Part shown: positions 28,644 to 37,090 of the stretch, in pieces | Layout: each line of letters starts with the position of its first letter | Numbering within the stretch: position 1 is the stretch's first letter | Assembly (NCBI RefSeq): GCF_014845115.1 | Contig: NZ_NKUI01000190.1 | Location: 1-50,744 of the forward strand | Direction of reading: 5' to 3' | Source: Methylorubrum zatmanii | GTDB taxonomy: Bacteria > Pseudomonadota > Alphaproteobacteria > Rhizobiales > Beijerinckiaceae | Length of the DNA: 50,744 bases | The notes under the pieces: model-generated | Databases searched by the model: none | Told to the model about the DNA's origin: nothing | The model's input: only the letters and a program-made list of their open reading frames with translations | Program-made: the position numbers and the translations under genes

Positions 28644-28916
28644 ATGAAACGTCTCGCTGTCGTCGCCGGCCTGATGCTCTGCCTCCTGCCGTTGGCCGGT
28701 GAAGCCCAGGCCCAGGGCGTTCCCGGCGGCATGCGCCGCGGTGCGGCCGAAGGCGACCGCGTCGCCGGCCCGGTCGGCGCGGTGGTGGGCGGTGCCGTCG
28801 GCGGCGCGGTCGGCGGCGTCAACGGCGTGCTCGGCATCGATCCGGGTCGGCGCGCCTACCGCACCAACATGCGCTCGCACCGGCATCACCATCACCGCCG
28901 CCGCCACTCTCGCTGA
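28644..28916 (+). CDS. Small secreted glycine-zipper, His-tailed protein
   Basis: A 90-residue hypothetical protein with a Sec signal peptide (about 1-24, ending EAQAQ), a Gly/Val-rich zipper (GPVGAVVGGAVGGAVGGV, about 45-62) and a basic tail with a run of His and Arg (HRHHHHRRRH). Glycine zippers insert in or pack against membranes; the His tail could bind metals. The ATG has GAGG about ten bases upstream. Common small-protein type in Methylobacterium; function unknown. Confidence 0.7.
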   Translation: MKRLAVVAGLMLCLLPLAGEAQAQGVPGGMRRGAAEGDRVAGPVGAVVGGAVGGAVGGVNGVLGIDPGRRAYRTNMRSHRHHHHRRRHSR

Positions 28917-28925
28917 GCTTGTACC

Positions 28926-29012
28926 GGGCGCGGCAGAGTTCAGAGCGCCTCACAAAACTCCCGGATTCGCGCCGCTTGACCTTCGGGCAGGACGGAGCAG
29001 CGGGAATTTTGC
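28926..29012 (-). repeat. Interspersed repeat, family D copy 1
   Basis: On the minus strand this stretch aligns over about 85 bases with 30258-30340, sharing CCCGCTG, CCGTC, a 13-base exact core CGGGAGTTTTGTG (28951-28963) and GCCGCGCCC at matching spacing. The two copies are inverted and bracket the DMT transporter gene. Confidence 0.5.
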
Positions 29013-29021
29013 AAGGGACCC

Positions 29022-29945
29022 TCAGTCTCGCCGCGTCCGTCTGCGGGCCAGGGCATCCTCGCTGAGCAGGACGAGGCCCGAAGCGACGATCACCCCGGCG
29101 CCGAAAAGCGTCCAGACGCTCGGCACGTCGCCGAAGACGAGGTAGCCGAGCAGAACCGACCACAGGATCTGCGTGTAGATGAGGGGCGCCAGCAGGTTGG
29201 CCGGCGCCCGGGCATGGGCCAGCACCAGAAGCCAGTGCCCGACCGTGCCGAACAGCCCCACCGCCAGCAGCAGGGCCCAGACCGTGCCGGAGCCCGGCGT
29301 CGTCCAGACCCAGGGCAGGAGCGGGCTCATCACGACGAGGCCGCCGAGGCCGGTATAGAACACCGTCGTCGCCGTCGAATCGTAGGCCGCGAGCTTGCGC
29401 GTCACCAGCACGTAGAACGCGTAGCAGAGCATGTTGCCGAGGCTGAACAGCATCGCCGGCTTGGCCACGACGGCGTCCGGTCGCACGATGATGAGCACCC
29501 CGAGGAAGCCGGCCGCCACCGCCGCCAGCCGCGTGCGCGACGACCATTCCCCCAGCAGCGGCCCCGCCAGCAGCGCCACGGTGAGAGGCGCGGCGAACTG
29601 GATCGAGACCGTCTCGGCGAGCTGGAGCGAGCGCAGGGCCAGGAAGTTGCAGGCGGTGGAGCCGAACAGCAGCAGCGAGCGCAGGATCTGCAGGGGCAGG
29701 CGGCGGGAATGCGCCACACCGGGCCGCGTCACCGGGTTGAGAAAGGCGGTGACCAGCGCGACGTTGACCGCGTAGCGCATGAAGGTGGTGAGCAGCGGAT
29801 CGACGCCCGCCCCCGCCAGGACCTTGCCGGTGGTATCGAGGCCGGCGAAGAACACCGGGGCCGCGCACATCAGGGCGATGCCAGCGAGCCGCCGCGGATC
29901 GCGGGCCATGCTCCGCCCCGCCTCGGCGGGCTGTTTCGCGGACAC
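29022..29945 (-). CDS. DMT superfamily (EamA) transporter
   Basis: A 307-residue inner-membrane protein with about ten hydrophobic helices in two EamA repeats (about 20-145 and 160-300), the usual drug/metabolite exporter architecture. A conserved GPLLGEW at the end of the first repeat and FGTVGHWLLVLA in the second support the family. The substrate cannot be predicted. The GTG at 29945 has GGAG seven bases upstream; ATGs at 29909 and 30014 are alternatives. The gene stands alone, bounded by two inverted copies of an intergenic repeat. Confidence 0.85.
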   Translation of the reverse strand: MSAKQPAEAGRSMARDPRRLAGIALMCAAPVFFAGLDTTGKVLAGAGVDPLLTTFMRYAVNVALVTAFLNPVTRPGVAHSRRLPLQILRSLLLFGSTACNFLALRSLQLAETVSIQFAAPLTVALLAGPLLGEWSSRTRLAAVAAGFLGVLIIVRPDAVVAKPAMLFSLGNMLCYAFYVLVTRKLAAYDSTATTVFYTGLGGLVVMSPLLPWVWTTPGSGTVWALLLAVGLFGTVGHWLLVLAHARAPANLLAPLIYTQILWSVLLGYLVFGDVPSVWTLFGAGVIVASGLVLLSEDALARRRTRRD

Positions 29946-30068
29946 GTCGATTCTCCGGGGCTTCGCGGATCGGTTTCGGGCCGAGGCCGTAAACCAAGCC
30001 GCAACGGCGCGCATCCGCCGGGATCAAGACGGCTGCCGCACCGCCAGATCATGCCTTGTAGAGCAGGG

Positions 30069-30179
30069 TCATACCAAATCCGTTTGATCGCTTCGGGAAG
30101 GCGGATCTGGGCTTCGCTCAGGCGCCGCGCGGGCTTGCCGACATTTGGAACCGCCTTGATCGAGCGGTTCCCGTATCAG
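30069..30179 (+). repeat. Interspersed repeat, family C copy 1
   Basis: About 105 bases match the reverse complement of 39641-39747, with a 33-base identical core (30109-30141 against 39673-39705) and further matches such as TCATACC at one end and TTGATCGAGCGG / CTGATCGAGCGG at the other. The terminal part folds into a hairpin (ACCGC...GCGGTT). No coding capacity is evident. Confidence 0.8.
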
Positions 30180-30257
30180 AGCCTGTTTCGAGCCTGCTCT
30201 CCTGGGATTTCTCGACACCCTCGTGCCGAGGCGCCGAGCGAAGCTTGAATGTCTCTC

Positions 30258-30340
30258 ACAACACGCCCGCTGCGCCGTCGCCGCCAGAGAGGACACGATG
30301 CGGAATCGGGAGTTTTGTGGGGCACGCCAAGCCGCGCCCC
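30258..30340 (+). repeat. Interspersed repeat, family D copy 2
   Basis: Inverted partner of 28926-29012, with the exact core CGGGAGTTTTGTG at 30307-30319. The spacing between conserved blocks is the same in both copies, which argues for common descent rather than chance. Confidence 0.5.
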
Positions 30341-30515
30341 CCCGGAACGGTCGATCCTGCGAGATCGGGCGACCGGGACAGGCGGTGCGGTGTGCTTCGA
30401 GGTCCCCTGATGCGAGAGGGACTTGCCAGCAGGAGGGACTTGGCGGAAGCCTCGCGACCGCAAGGATCCCGAGCCCCGATGCGGGCTCGCCGATCACGCT
30501 TCCTCTGCGAGCGCC

Positions 30516-31994
30516 TCAGCCGCCCTCGGGCTCCGGCAGGGGCGCTTCCACGGTCAGGACGAGGCCGTAGGGGCGGTAATCGATCTTCGCCTCGCCGCCG
30601 AACTCGGCGGCCAGCACCCGCTCGATCATGCGGGTGCCGAAGCCGACGCGCGAGGGCTTCTCGACCGGTGGGCCGTCGACTTCCTCCCAGCGCATCACGA
30701 GGCGCTGGGAGGCCGTGCCCTCGACGTCCCAGTTCAGGATCACCCGGCCCGACTCGTTCGAGAGACCGCCATACTTCACGGCATTGGTAGCGAGTTCGTG
30801 CAGCGCCATCACCACGGCCAGCGTCAGGCGCGAGGTCAGGCGCACCTCCGGCCCGCCGACGCGGATGCGGTTGCGCGGGGTGACTCGGAACGGCTGCAGC
30901 GCGCTCTCCACCGCCTCGGCGAGGGTGGCGCCGGCGGTCGTCTCCGAGGTGAGGATGTCGTGGGCGCAGGCCAGGGAGTTGAGTCGCGCGTCCAGGGTCT
31001 TGCGCGCATCCTCCAGCGAGGCGGCGTTGCGTAGGGTCTGGTGGGCGATGGACTGAACGGTGGCGATGGAGTTCTTGACCCGGTGCTTCATCTCGGCGGC
31101 GAGCAAGGCACTCTGCTCATCGGCCCGCTTGCGGTCCGTCACGTCGAGGGAGATGCCGGCCATGGAGAGGGGCGACCCGTCCGCCCGGTAAGAGGCCCGG
31201 CCGCGCAGCTGAACCCAGCGGACCTCGCCGCCCGGCGCCGCGACGCGGTGCTCCACGTCGTAATCGGTCCGGCCCGCGATGGCCGCCTGCATCGCCGCCT
31301 GCATCCGCTCGCGGTCATCCGGCACCACCGCGGCGACGAGATCGTCATAAGTGAAGGGCTCGCCGAGCGGCCGGCCGAAATTGAGCTTGCACAGGTCCGA
31401 GGCGACGAGGCGGCGCTCGGTCAGATCGAGGCTCCAGGCCCCGAGCCGGCCGGCGGCGAGCATGAATTCGAGGCGGTGCTCGCTGCGGGTCAGGTCGTCG
31501 TTGCGGCGCTCGATCTCCTGCTCCAGGGCGTCGCGGTCGCGCTGGAGCCGCACCAGCCGGTCGCGCTCCAGCGTCACGTCGAACTGCGAGGCGAAGAAAT
31601 AGGTGAGCTGCCCCTCCTCGTCGAAGACCGGCGAGATCAGGAGGCGGTTCCAGAACACCTCGCCGCACTTCTTGTGGTTGAGCAGATCGATCTCGATCGG
31701 CACCCGCCGCTCGATCGCGTCGCGAATCCTGGCGATGTCGGCCTGGTCGGTTTCCGGCCCCTGCAGGAAGCGGCAATTGCGCCCGAGGATCTCCTCGCGG
31801 CTGTAGCCGCTGAGCTTGATGAAGGCTTGGTTGACGAAGACGATGGGGTTGTCGGGCCGGTGCGGGTCGGTGATGAGCATCGGCATCCGCGTCGCCTTGA
31901 CGGCGGCGGCGAACGGATCGGAGCTGTCAGAGACGCGGACCAGTTCGGCGACGATCCGGTCCTGCTCGGCACTGCTGGTCACGGTCGAACACAT
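30516..31994 (-). CDS. LOV-PAS-HWE blue-light sensor histidine kinase
   Basis: A 492-residue soluble photoreceptor kinase. A LOV domain (about 30-145) carries the flavin-adduct motif GRNCRFLQG with Cys74. A coiled linker (about 145-175) leads to a second PAS fold (about 175-290). The HWE-type kinase begins with EMKHRVKNSIATVQ, phospho-acceptor His304, and has the ATP-lid region HELATNAVKYGGLS and GFGTRMIERVL. Blue light should form a Cys-FMN adduct and change autophosphorylation. No response regulator is adjacent. The ATG at 31994 is chosen; an ATG at 32042 is possible. Upstream on the same strand is the malonyl-CoA synthetase gene. Confidence 0.92.
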   Translation of the reverse strand: MCSTVTSSAEQDRIVAELVRVSDSSDPFAAAVKATRMPMLITDPHRPDNPIVFVNQAFIKLSGYSREEILGRNCRFLQGPETDQADIARIRDAIERRVPIEIDLLNHKKCGEVFWNRLLISPVFDEEGQLTYFFASQFDVTLERDRLVRLQRDRDALEQEIERRNDDLTRSEHRLEFMLAAGRLGAWSLDLTERRLVASDLCKLNFGRPLGEPFTYDDLVAAVVPDDRERMQAAMQAAIAGRTDYDVEHRVAAPGGEVRWVQLRGRASYRADGSPLSMAGISLDVTDRKRADEQSALLAAEMKHRVKNSIATVQSIAHQTLRNAASLEDARKTLDARLNSLACAHDILTSETTAGATLAEAVESALQPFRVTPRNRIRVGGPEVRLTSRLTLAVVMALHELATNAVKYGGLSNESGRVILNWDVEGTASQRLVMRWEEVDGPPVEKPSRVGFGTRMIERVLAAEFGGEAKIDYRPYGLVLTVEAPLPEPEGG

Positions 31995-32258
31995 CTCCCC
32001 GGTTCGATGACGGTGTAAAGCCGTCGGCGTGAGCGCCCCCATTTCCGGGACGCATGCCCCGAAGGGCGGGCCCACCGCCTGATCCTCATGCAAAGTCCCG
32101 CCGCGCTGCCGCGACGGGGACGGGATTTCAGCGGATCGGGAGTGTCGCGCGGCACTCCTATCACCGCCCGCCGCGAAGCATCACATCACAGACGTGAGAG
32201 CAGGGCCCCTCGAAATGAGGCGACGGGTCGCGGTCAAGAACCGGCGCAAGATCATACG

Positions 32259-33791
32259 CTAGCAGCGGTAGAGCTCGGCATGGGCCTCGCGCAAAAGATT
32301 CTTTTGCACCTTGCCCATTGTGTTGCGTGGCAGATCCGGCGCGAACAGCACGCGCTTGGGGCATTTGTACTTGGCGAGCCGGCCTTCGAGGGCGGCGATG
32401 ATCGAAGCCTCGTCCGGGGCATTGGCGCCCGGCACCACCACCGCCGTGACGCCCTCGCCGAAATCGGCGTGCGGCAGGCCGATCACCGCCGACTCGACCA
32501 CGCCCGGAAGCGCATCGATCTCGGTCTCGATCTCCTTCGGATAGACATTGTAGCCGCCGGTGATGATGAGATCCTTGCCGCGGCCAACGATATGGACGTA
32601 GCCGTCGCGGTCGATCTTGCCGAGATCGCCGGTGATGAAGAAGCCATCGACCTTGAGTTCGGCGGCGGTCTTCTCCGGCATGCGCCAATAGCCCTTGAAC
32701 ACGTTCGGACCCTTGACCTCGATCATCCCGACCTCCTCGGGGCCGAGGGGCGCCCCGGTTTCGGGATCGACGACGCGCAGCGCGACCCCCGGCAGCGGGA
32801 AGCCGACCGTGCCGGCCCGCCGCGCGCCCTCATAGGGGTTGGAGGTGTTCATGTTGGTCTCGGTCATGCCGTAGCGTTCGAGGATCGCGTGGCCGGTGCG
32901 CTCCGACCATTCCCGATGGGTCTCGGCGAGCAGGGGCGCCGAGCCCGACACGAACAGGCGCATATGGGCCGTCGCCTCCCTCGTCAGGCCCGGCTCCTTG
33001 AGCAGGCGGGTGTAGAAGGTCGGCACCCCCATCATCGCGGTGGCCCGCGGCATCAGCTCCAGGATCTTGCCCGCATCGAGCCGGGGCAGGAACAGCATCG
33101 TGCCGCCTGTGGCCAGAACGATGTTGGTGGCCACGAACAGGCCGTGGGTGTGGAACACCGGAAGCGCGTGGATCAGCACGTCGTCAGGGCCGAAGTGCCA
33201 GTACTGCGCCAGGGTGAGGGCGTTGGAGGCGAGGTTGTCGTGGCTCAGCATGGCGCCCTTGGAGCGCCCGGTCGTGCCCGAGGTGTAGAGGATCGCCGCG
33301 AGGTCGTCGGGCCCACGGGGAATGTCGGCGAAGTCGGTGCTGGCCCCGTCCGCGGCCTCGGCCATGCTCCCGCTCCCGCCGGCATCCAGGGTGCGGATCT
33401 CAGGGACGCCGGCTCGGCCGGCGACCTCGGACAGCTCGGCCGCGCGGGCCGGATCGCAGACGAACAGGGCGGGCTCGGCATCGCCGAGGAAATAGGCGAT
33501 CTCCGGCCCGGTATAGGCGGTGTTGAGCGGCAGGAAGACCGCGCCCGCCCGCACCGCGCCGAGATAGAGGAAGATCACCTCGGCGCTCTTCTCGACCTGC
33601 ACCGCCACCCGGTCGCCGGGCCTCACCCCGAGGCCGGCGAGGGCCCCGGCATAGGCCCCCGAACGGGCGAGCAGGTCGGCATAGCTGAACCGCTTGCCGT
33701 CATGCGTCTCGATGAAGGTCTTGCCGCCCGGATCGGCCGGGAGATGGGTGCGCACGAGGTCGAACAGGTGGTTGACGGTCGGGTCGGCCAT
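32259..33791 (-). CDS. matB: Malonyl-CoA synthetase (malonate-CoA ligase)
   Basis: Activates malonate (and perhaps methylmalonate) to its CoA ester with ATP. A 510-residue adenylate-forming enzyme. It shows the P-loop YTSGTTGRSKGA near residue 165, YGMTETNM near 300, the hinge GDLGKIDRDGYVHIVGR near 395 and the C-terminal Lys in NTMGKVQKNLLRE. GYNVYPKEIE and the overall length fit MatB better than long-chain ligases, but substrate choice is inferred. The ATG has AAGGA eight bases upstream. No matA or matC is present in the window. Confidence 0.85.
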   Translation of the reverse strand: MADPTVNHLFDLVRTHLPADPGGKTFIETHDGKRFSYADLLARSGAYAGALAGLGVRPGDRVAVQVEKSAEVIFLYLGAVRAGAVFLPLNTAYTGPEIAYFLGDAEPALFVCDPARAAELSEVAGRAGVPEIRTLDAGGSGSMAEAADGASTDFADIPRGPDDLAAILYTSGTTGRSKGAMLSHDNLASNALTLAQYWHFGPDDVLIHALPVFHTHGLFVATNIVLATGGTMLFLPRLDAGKILELMPRATAMMGVPTFYTRLLKEPGLTREATAHMRLFVSGSAPLLAETHREWSERTGHAILERYGMTETNMNTSNPYEGARRAGTVGFPLPGVALRVVDPETGAPLGPEEVGMIEVKGPNVFKGYWRMPEKTAAELKVDGFFITGDLGKIDRDGYVHIVGRGKDLIITGGYNVYPKEIETEIDALPGVVESAVIGLPHADFGEGVTAVVVPGANAPDEASIIAALEGRLAKYKCPKRVLFAPDLPRNTMGKVQKNLLREAHAELYRC

Positions 33792-33909
33792 CTCGCGTTT
33801 CCTTCCAGGACCCTTTTCGAGGATCATTGGCCTCCGCATTGGCGCGGGCGCGCGCTTCGTTCAAGCGCGAACGCGTTCCAGGGGCCTCCGATGCCTGCCG
33901 GCTGAAGCC

Positions 33910-34350
33910 TCACTCCGTCGGGATACGCCCGACCGAACAGAGGGTGCGCAGGCTGCCGGCGCTGTCGGTGTAGCAGCTCGCCGACCAGCCGTTCTGCTGG
34001 ATGAACGACTTGCGGCCCTCGCGCAGGGCCGTCTCGTAGGCTCGGCCCAGGATCGGCTGCACGGTCTGCGCCGGCTCGCCGACCACCAGCTCCGAGGCCT
34101 GGGTCAGCTCGCGGAAATACTCGGGCGATGGCGAGGCATCGGACGACGAGGCCTGGACGATGGGCTGGGCGCGGCAGGTCAGGTCGAGCCGCACCCCGCT
34201 CGCCGCGCGGATGTCGATGCTCGGGCCGACCCGGCGGCCGACCTTCTTCGCGCCGACGGCCTGGGCGATCCGGGCGGCGAGCCCGTCGCATTCGTCGGCC
34301 TGTGCGGCGGTGGAGACGAGGAGCAGGACGGCGAGGAGCGGGCGCAGCAT
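33910..34350 (-). CDS. Secreted hypothetical protein
   Basis: A 146-residue protein with a signal peptide ([18 protein letters not shown], about 1-18). The mature chain has four cysteines (DECDG, LTCRA, ASCYT, TLCSV), which could form two disulfides in the periplasm. No known domain recognised. The gene is read away from the collagen-like gene across a 325-base region containing repeated TGTGGACA motifs. Confidence 0.7.
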   Translation of the reverse strand: MLRPLLAVLLLVSTAAQADECDGLAARIAQAVGAKKVGRRVGPSIDIRAASGVRLDLTCRAQPIVQASSSDASPSPEYFRELTQASELVVGEPAQTVQPILGRAYETALREGRKSFIQQNGWSASCYTDSAGSLRTLCSVGRIPTE

Positions 34351-34675
34351 GACGGCAATCGGTCTTCAGGGGCGCTCCCAATCGGCCGCACGGCCATCGC
34401 AACGGCCGGGCCCGGAAGCTCAAGCGGCCTTCTTACGGCATCGGCTCGGCGCTGGCTTGCGATTTTCCATATCCCTTCCCCCGAGCGCGCCGGGGACATC
34501 TGGGGACAGAGCTGTGGACAGCTATGAAAAAGGCGTCTCGCACGAAATGGATGGCCTGTGGACATCGCCTGTTGTCCGCTGTGGACATCACGGCGGGCTT
34601 GACCGTGGGGAGCCCGCGACGGAAACCTTCGCCCCGCCGCGCTTGAGAACGGCGCAGATCATGGGGAGAGCCGGG
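34351..34675. promoter_or_regulatory. Divergent intergenic region with TGTGGACA repeats
   Basis: No gene is seen here. The octamer TGTGGACA occurs exactly three times (34513-34520, 34557-34564, 34580-34587), with close variants GGGGACAT (34492-34499) and TGGGGACA (34501-34508) and an opposite-strand TTGTCCGC-like variant at 34573. The octamer resembles a DnaA box (TGTGGATAA on this strand) with one or two changes. It could be a DnaA-type or other regulator array controlling the flanking genes. Confidence 0.5.
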
Positions 34676-35497
34676 ATGCCAGCGATGCGCGCCGTGAGAC
34701 CTTTCGCGTGGCCGATCCTGATCGCGATGGGGTTCGCTCTCGCCGCTCCGGCCTCGGCGCAGCAGCCGGCGCAGAACGAGACCGCTCCGCCGCGTCCCGC
34801 CCGTAACCGGCCGAAGCCGCCGAGCCAGCCGATCCAGATCTGGGATGCCCGCATCGAGGGCGGCGATCTGCGCATCAGCGGCAGCGTGCGCAAGGCCGGC
34901 GCGACCGTGATCCTCGACGACGACATCTCGGTCCTGTCCGACCGGCGCGGACGCTTCGAGTTCCGGCTGCCTTACCGGCCCGCGACCTGCGTCGCGGTCG
35001 TCAAGGCCGGAGAGGACGAGCGGGAAGCGGTCATCGCCCATTGTGCTCCGGAGGGGCCGGCCGGCAAGGCGGGCGAAACCGGGCCGCAGGGCAGCGCCGG
35101 GCTTCAGGGGCCGCCCGGCGCGGCGGGCCCGAAGGGCGAGCCGGGGCCCAAAGGCGAGCAGGGACCGAAGGGAGACCAGGGACCGAAGGGCGAGGCAGGC
35201 CCCGCCGGCCCGCCCGGCCCCAAGGGAGACACCGGTCCCAAAGGAGACACCGGCCCCAAGGGCGATCAGGGAGCTCCCGGCCCGAAGGGCGAAGCCGCCA
35301 CGGCGGGCGCGGCGCCGTTCCGGGTCGTGCGCGCCCTCTCCTGCCCGGAGACCGGCTGCTCGCTCTCCTGCGAGACCGGTGAGGTGCTGGCCTCTGCCAC
35401 CTGTCAGAAGGGTGGCCCGGCCAACCTGGACTCGGACGCGCAGGGCACCTGCCCGGCGGGCAGCACCGGCATGATCGGTCTCTGCGCCCGGCCCTGA
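34676..35497 (+). CDS. Secreted collagen-like protein
   Basis: A 273-residue exported protein. It has a signal peptide (ending APASA, about residue 32), a beta-rich domain (about 50-125, [15 protein letters not shown]) and then 27 uninterrupted Gly-X-Y triplets (residues 127-207, bases 35054-35296) rich in GPK, GEP, GDT and GDQ. A C-terminal domain with six cysteines (about 218-273) follows. Such triplets form a collagen triple helix in other bacterial proteins, and the charged K-G-D/E pairs are the usual stabilising substitute for hydroxyproline. The flanking domains may trimerise or anchor it. The ATG at 34676 has GGGGAG seven bases upstream; ATGs at 34661 and 34685 are in frame. Confidence 0.88.
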   Translation: MPAMRAVRPFAWPILIAMGFALAAPASAQQPAQNETAPPRPARNRPKPPSQPIQIWDARIEGGDLRISGSVRKAGATVILDDDISVLSDRRGRFEFRLPYRPATCVAVVKAGEDEREAVIAHCAPEGPAGKAGETGPQGSAGLQGPPGAAGPKGEPGPKGEQGPKGDQGPKGEAGPAGPPGPKGDTGPKGDTGPKGDQGAPGPKGEAATAGAAPFRVVRALSCPETGCSLSCETGEVLASATCQKGGPANLDSDAQGTCPAGSTGMIGLCARP

Positions 35498-35521
35498 TGT
35501 CGTGCCCCCTCCGGCCCTGGC

Positions 35522-36745
35522 TCAGTTCCTCGTCCTGAGCCAGTCGATCATCCCGTCGGCCGCAGCCCGGCCGACGGCGAAGGCCGCCTGCAACAGATAG
35601 CCGCCAGTGGGGGCCTCCCAGTCGAGCATCTCGCCGGCAACGAAGGTGCCGGGCCGGGCCCGCAGCATGAACCGGTCATCCAGACCGGCGAAGGCGACCC
35701 CGCCCGCCGTCGAGATCGCCCGCGCGATCGGCGCCGCCGCCCGCAACCGCAGGGGGGCCGCCTTGATCGCCGCCGACAGTGCTCCGGCCTCGGTGGGCAG
35801 GGCATTGGCATGGGCCTCCCGCAGCAGGCCGGCGGCAACCGGGCCGAGGCCGGCCGCCTTGCGCAGGCGCGTCGACAGGCTCTCGCCGGGCCGGGTCCGG
35901 GCGAGGCGGGCGGCGAGCGCCCCGGCCTCGAGATCCGGGCGCAGGTCGAGAATCAGTTCGGCGGCGCCGTCGCGCTCGATGGCCTCGCGGATCGGACGCG
36001 ACAGGGCGTAGATCACGCCGCCTTCGAGGCCATCGGCCGTCGCCACGGCCTCGCCGCGGGCAGTCACGGCGCCGATCCGCGCGGCGATGCGCTTGAGCGG
36101 TTCCCCAGCGAAGCGCCCGGAGAAATGCGCCGACCACGCGACGGCGAAACCGACATTGGCAGGCTTGAGGGGCGCGACAGCGATGCCCTCCTCCGTCAGG
36201 AGCGGCACCCAAGCCCCGTCCGATCCGAGCCGAGGCCAGCTCGCGCCGCCGAGCGCCAGGAGGGCCGCCCGTGGCCGAACGACCAGCGGCCCGTCCGGCG
36301 ACGCGAAGGACAAGGCCTCCGGCTCCAGCCCGACGAGGCGGTGCCGGGTCTGGATCCTGACGCCGGAGGCGTCGAGCCGGGCAAGCCACGCCCGCAGCAG
36401 CGGCGAAGCCTTGAAACTTTTCGGGAAGACCCGCCCGCTCGAGCCGACGAAGGTCGCTTGGCCGAGGCCCTCGCACCAGGCCCGCAGGGCCTGCGGCGGA
36501 AAGGCCTCGATGGCGGCGAGCAGGCTCGGATGCGCCGGGTGGTAGCGTGCGAGGAAGTCGGCCAGCGGCTCGGAATGGGTGAGGTTCAGCCCGCCCCGGC
36601 CGGCGATGAGCAGCTTGCGGCCGACCGAAGGCATCCGGTCATAGACCGTGACCGGCCATCCCGCCCCGGCCAACACCTCCGCCGCGGCAAGGCCCGCCGG
36701 CCCGCCGCCGACGATGGCGATATCCTTGTCCCGATCCGCATCCAT
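35522..36745 (-). CDS. HI0933-type flavoprotein (FAD/NAD(P) oxidoreductase)
   Basis: A 407-residue member of the BaiN/HI0933 flavoprotein family. The FAD-binding dinucleotide fold is at the N terminus (IAIVGGGPAGLAAAEVLA), followed by the family signature GRKLLIAGRGGLNLTHSE near residue 42. A second motif, STAGGVAFAGLD, lies near residue 345 and LDWEAPTGGYLLQ close to the end. The physiological substrate is unknown. It is convergent with the collagen-like gene. Confidence 0.88.
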   Translation of the reverse strand: MDADRDKDIAIVGGGPAGLAAAEVLAGAGWPVTVYDRMPSVGRKLLIAGRGGLNLTHSEPLADFLARYHPAHPSLLAAIEAFPPQALRAWCEGLGQATFVGSSGRVFPKSFKASPLLRAWLARLDASGVRIQTRHRLVGLEPEALSFASPDGPLVVRPRAALLALGGASWPRLGSDGAWVPLLTEEGIAVAPLKPANVGFAVAWSAHFSGRFAGEPLKRIAARIGAVTARGEAVATADGLEGGVIYALSRPIREAIERDGAAELILDLRPDLEAGALAARLARTRPGESLSTRLRKAAGLGPVAAGLLREAHANALPTEAGALSAAIKAAPLRLRAAAPIARAISTAGGVAFAGLDDRFMLRARPGTFVAGEMLDWEAPTGGYLLQAAFAVGRAAADGMIDWLRTRN

Positions 36746-37090
36746 GGCCTGCGGGAGGGCCCCGAGATGCCGCCGCTGTCAAGCCGGATGAGATCCGCAG
36801 CGTCGGATGCCGTCCCCGATTCTGCCCCGGGGAGCGAGCGGCGGTTCACTTTTCCGGGTGAGCCGCCGGATGAAAATCGCGCTGCCCTTGATTCGACGTG
36901 ATCGGACCTCTAACTGCGCGGCATCGGCTGCGGGCCCCTCTGGCGGAACGCGAACCGGATCGCTCACGACACTCCCGCGACGCGGGAGCGTTTCTCCCGC
37001 CCAACGACGGGACGTTCGTGAGAGATACGGAAGACGCGTCCGCGATGTCGGAGCCGATGCTTTCCTCCACAGAAGCATCCGGTCCGCGCG
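36746..37090 (+). promoter_or_regulatory. terC upstream region with structured leader
   Basis: A 345-base gap between divergent genes. At 36963-37022 a three-way-junction-like fold is possible: outer stem CTCACGA (36963-36969) with TCGTGAG (37016-37022), inner hairpins CTCCCGC/GCGGGAG (36972-36988) and TCCCG/CGGGA (36995-37012). TerC genes in other bacteria are often preceded by the Mn2+-sensing yybP-ykoY riboswitch, but I do not see that consensus here. It may be an unrelated leader, or simple chance in GC-rich DNA. Confidence 0.4.

Larger units (their letters stand above)
29946..30515. other. 570-base intergenic region rich in repeats
   Basis: No convincing gene is present on either strand. 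It contains one copy each of two interspersed repeat families (30069-30179 and 30258-30340), and a near-direct repeat of GAGGGACTTG at about 30414 and 30437. It separates the 5' end of the DMT gene from the 3' end of the LOV kinase gene, so it carries the DMT promoter. Confidence 0.6.

Noticed and set aside
28926..30340. Composite transposon carrying the DMT gene
   Set aside because: The flanking repeats are short, imperfect and encode no transposase, so only an inverted pair of intergenic repeats is claimed.
30069..30497. 142-codon minus-strand frame in the repeat-rich gap
   Set aside because: It is made largely of the two interspersed repeats and has no recognisable protein character.
34492..34587. 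Chromosome replication origin
   Set aside because: TGTGGACA repeats resemble DnaA boxes, but there is no AT-rich unwinding region and no origin-associated gene such as hemE, dnaA or parAB nearby.
36900..37090. yybP-ykoY Mn2+ riboswitch before terC
   Set aside because: Expected from the family, but the conserved loop sequences were not found; only an unrelated three-stem fold is seen.
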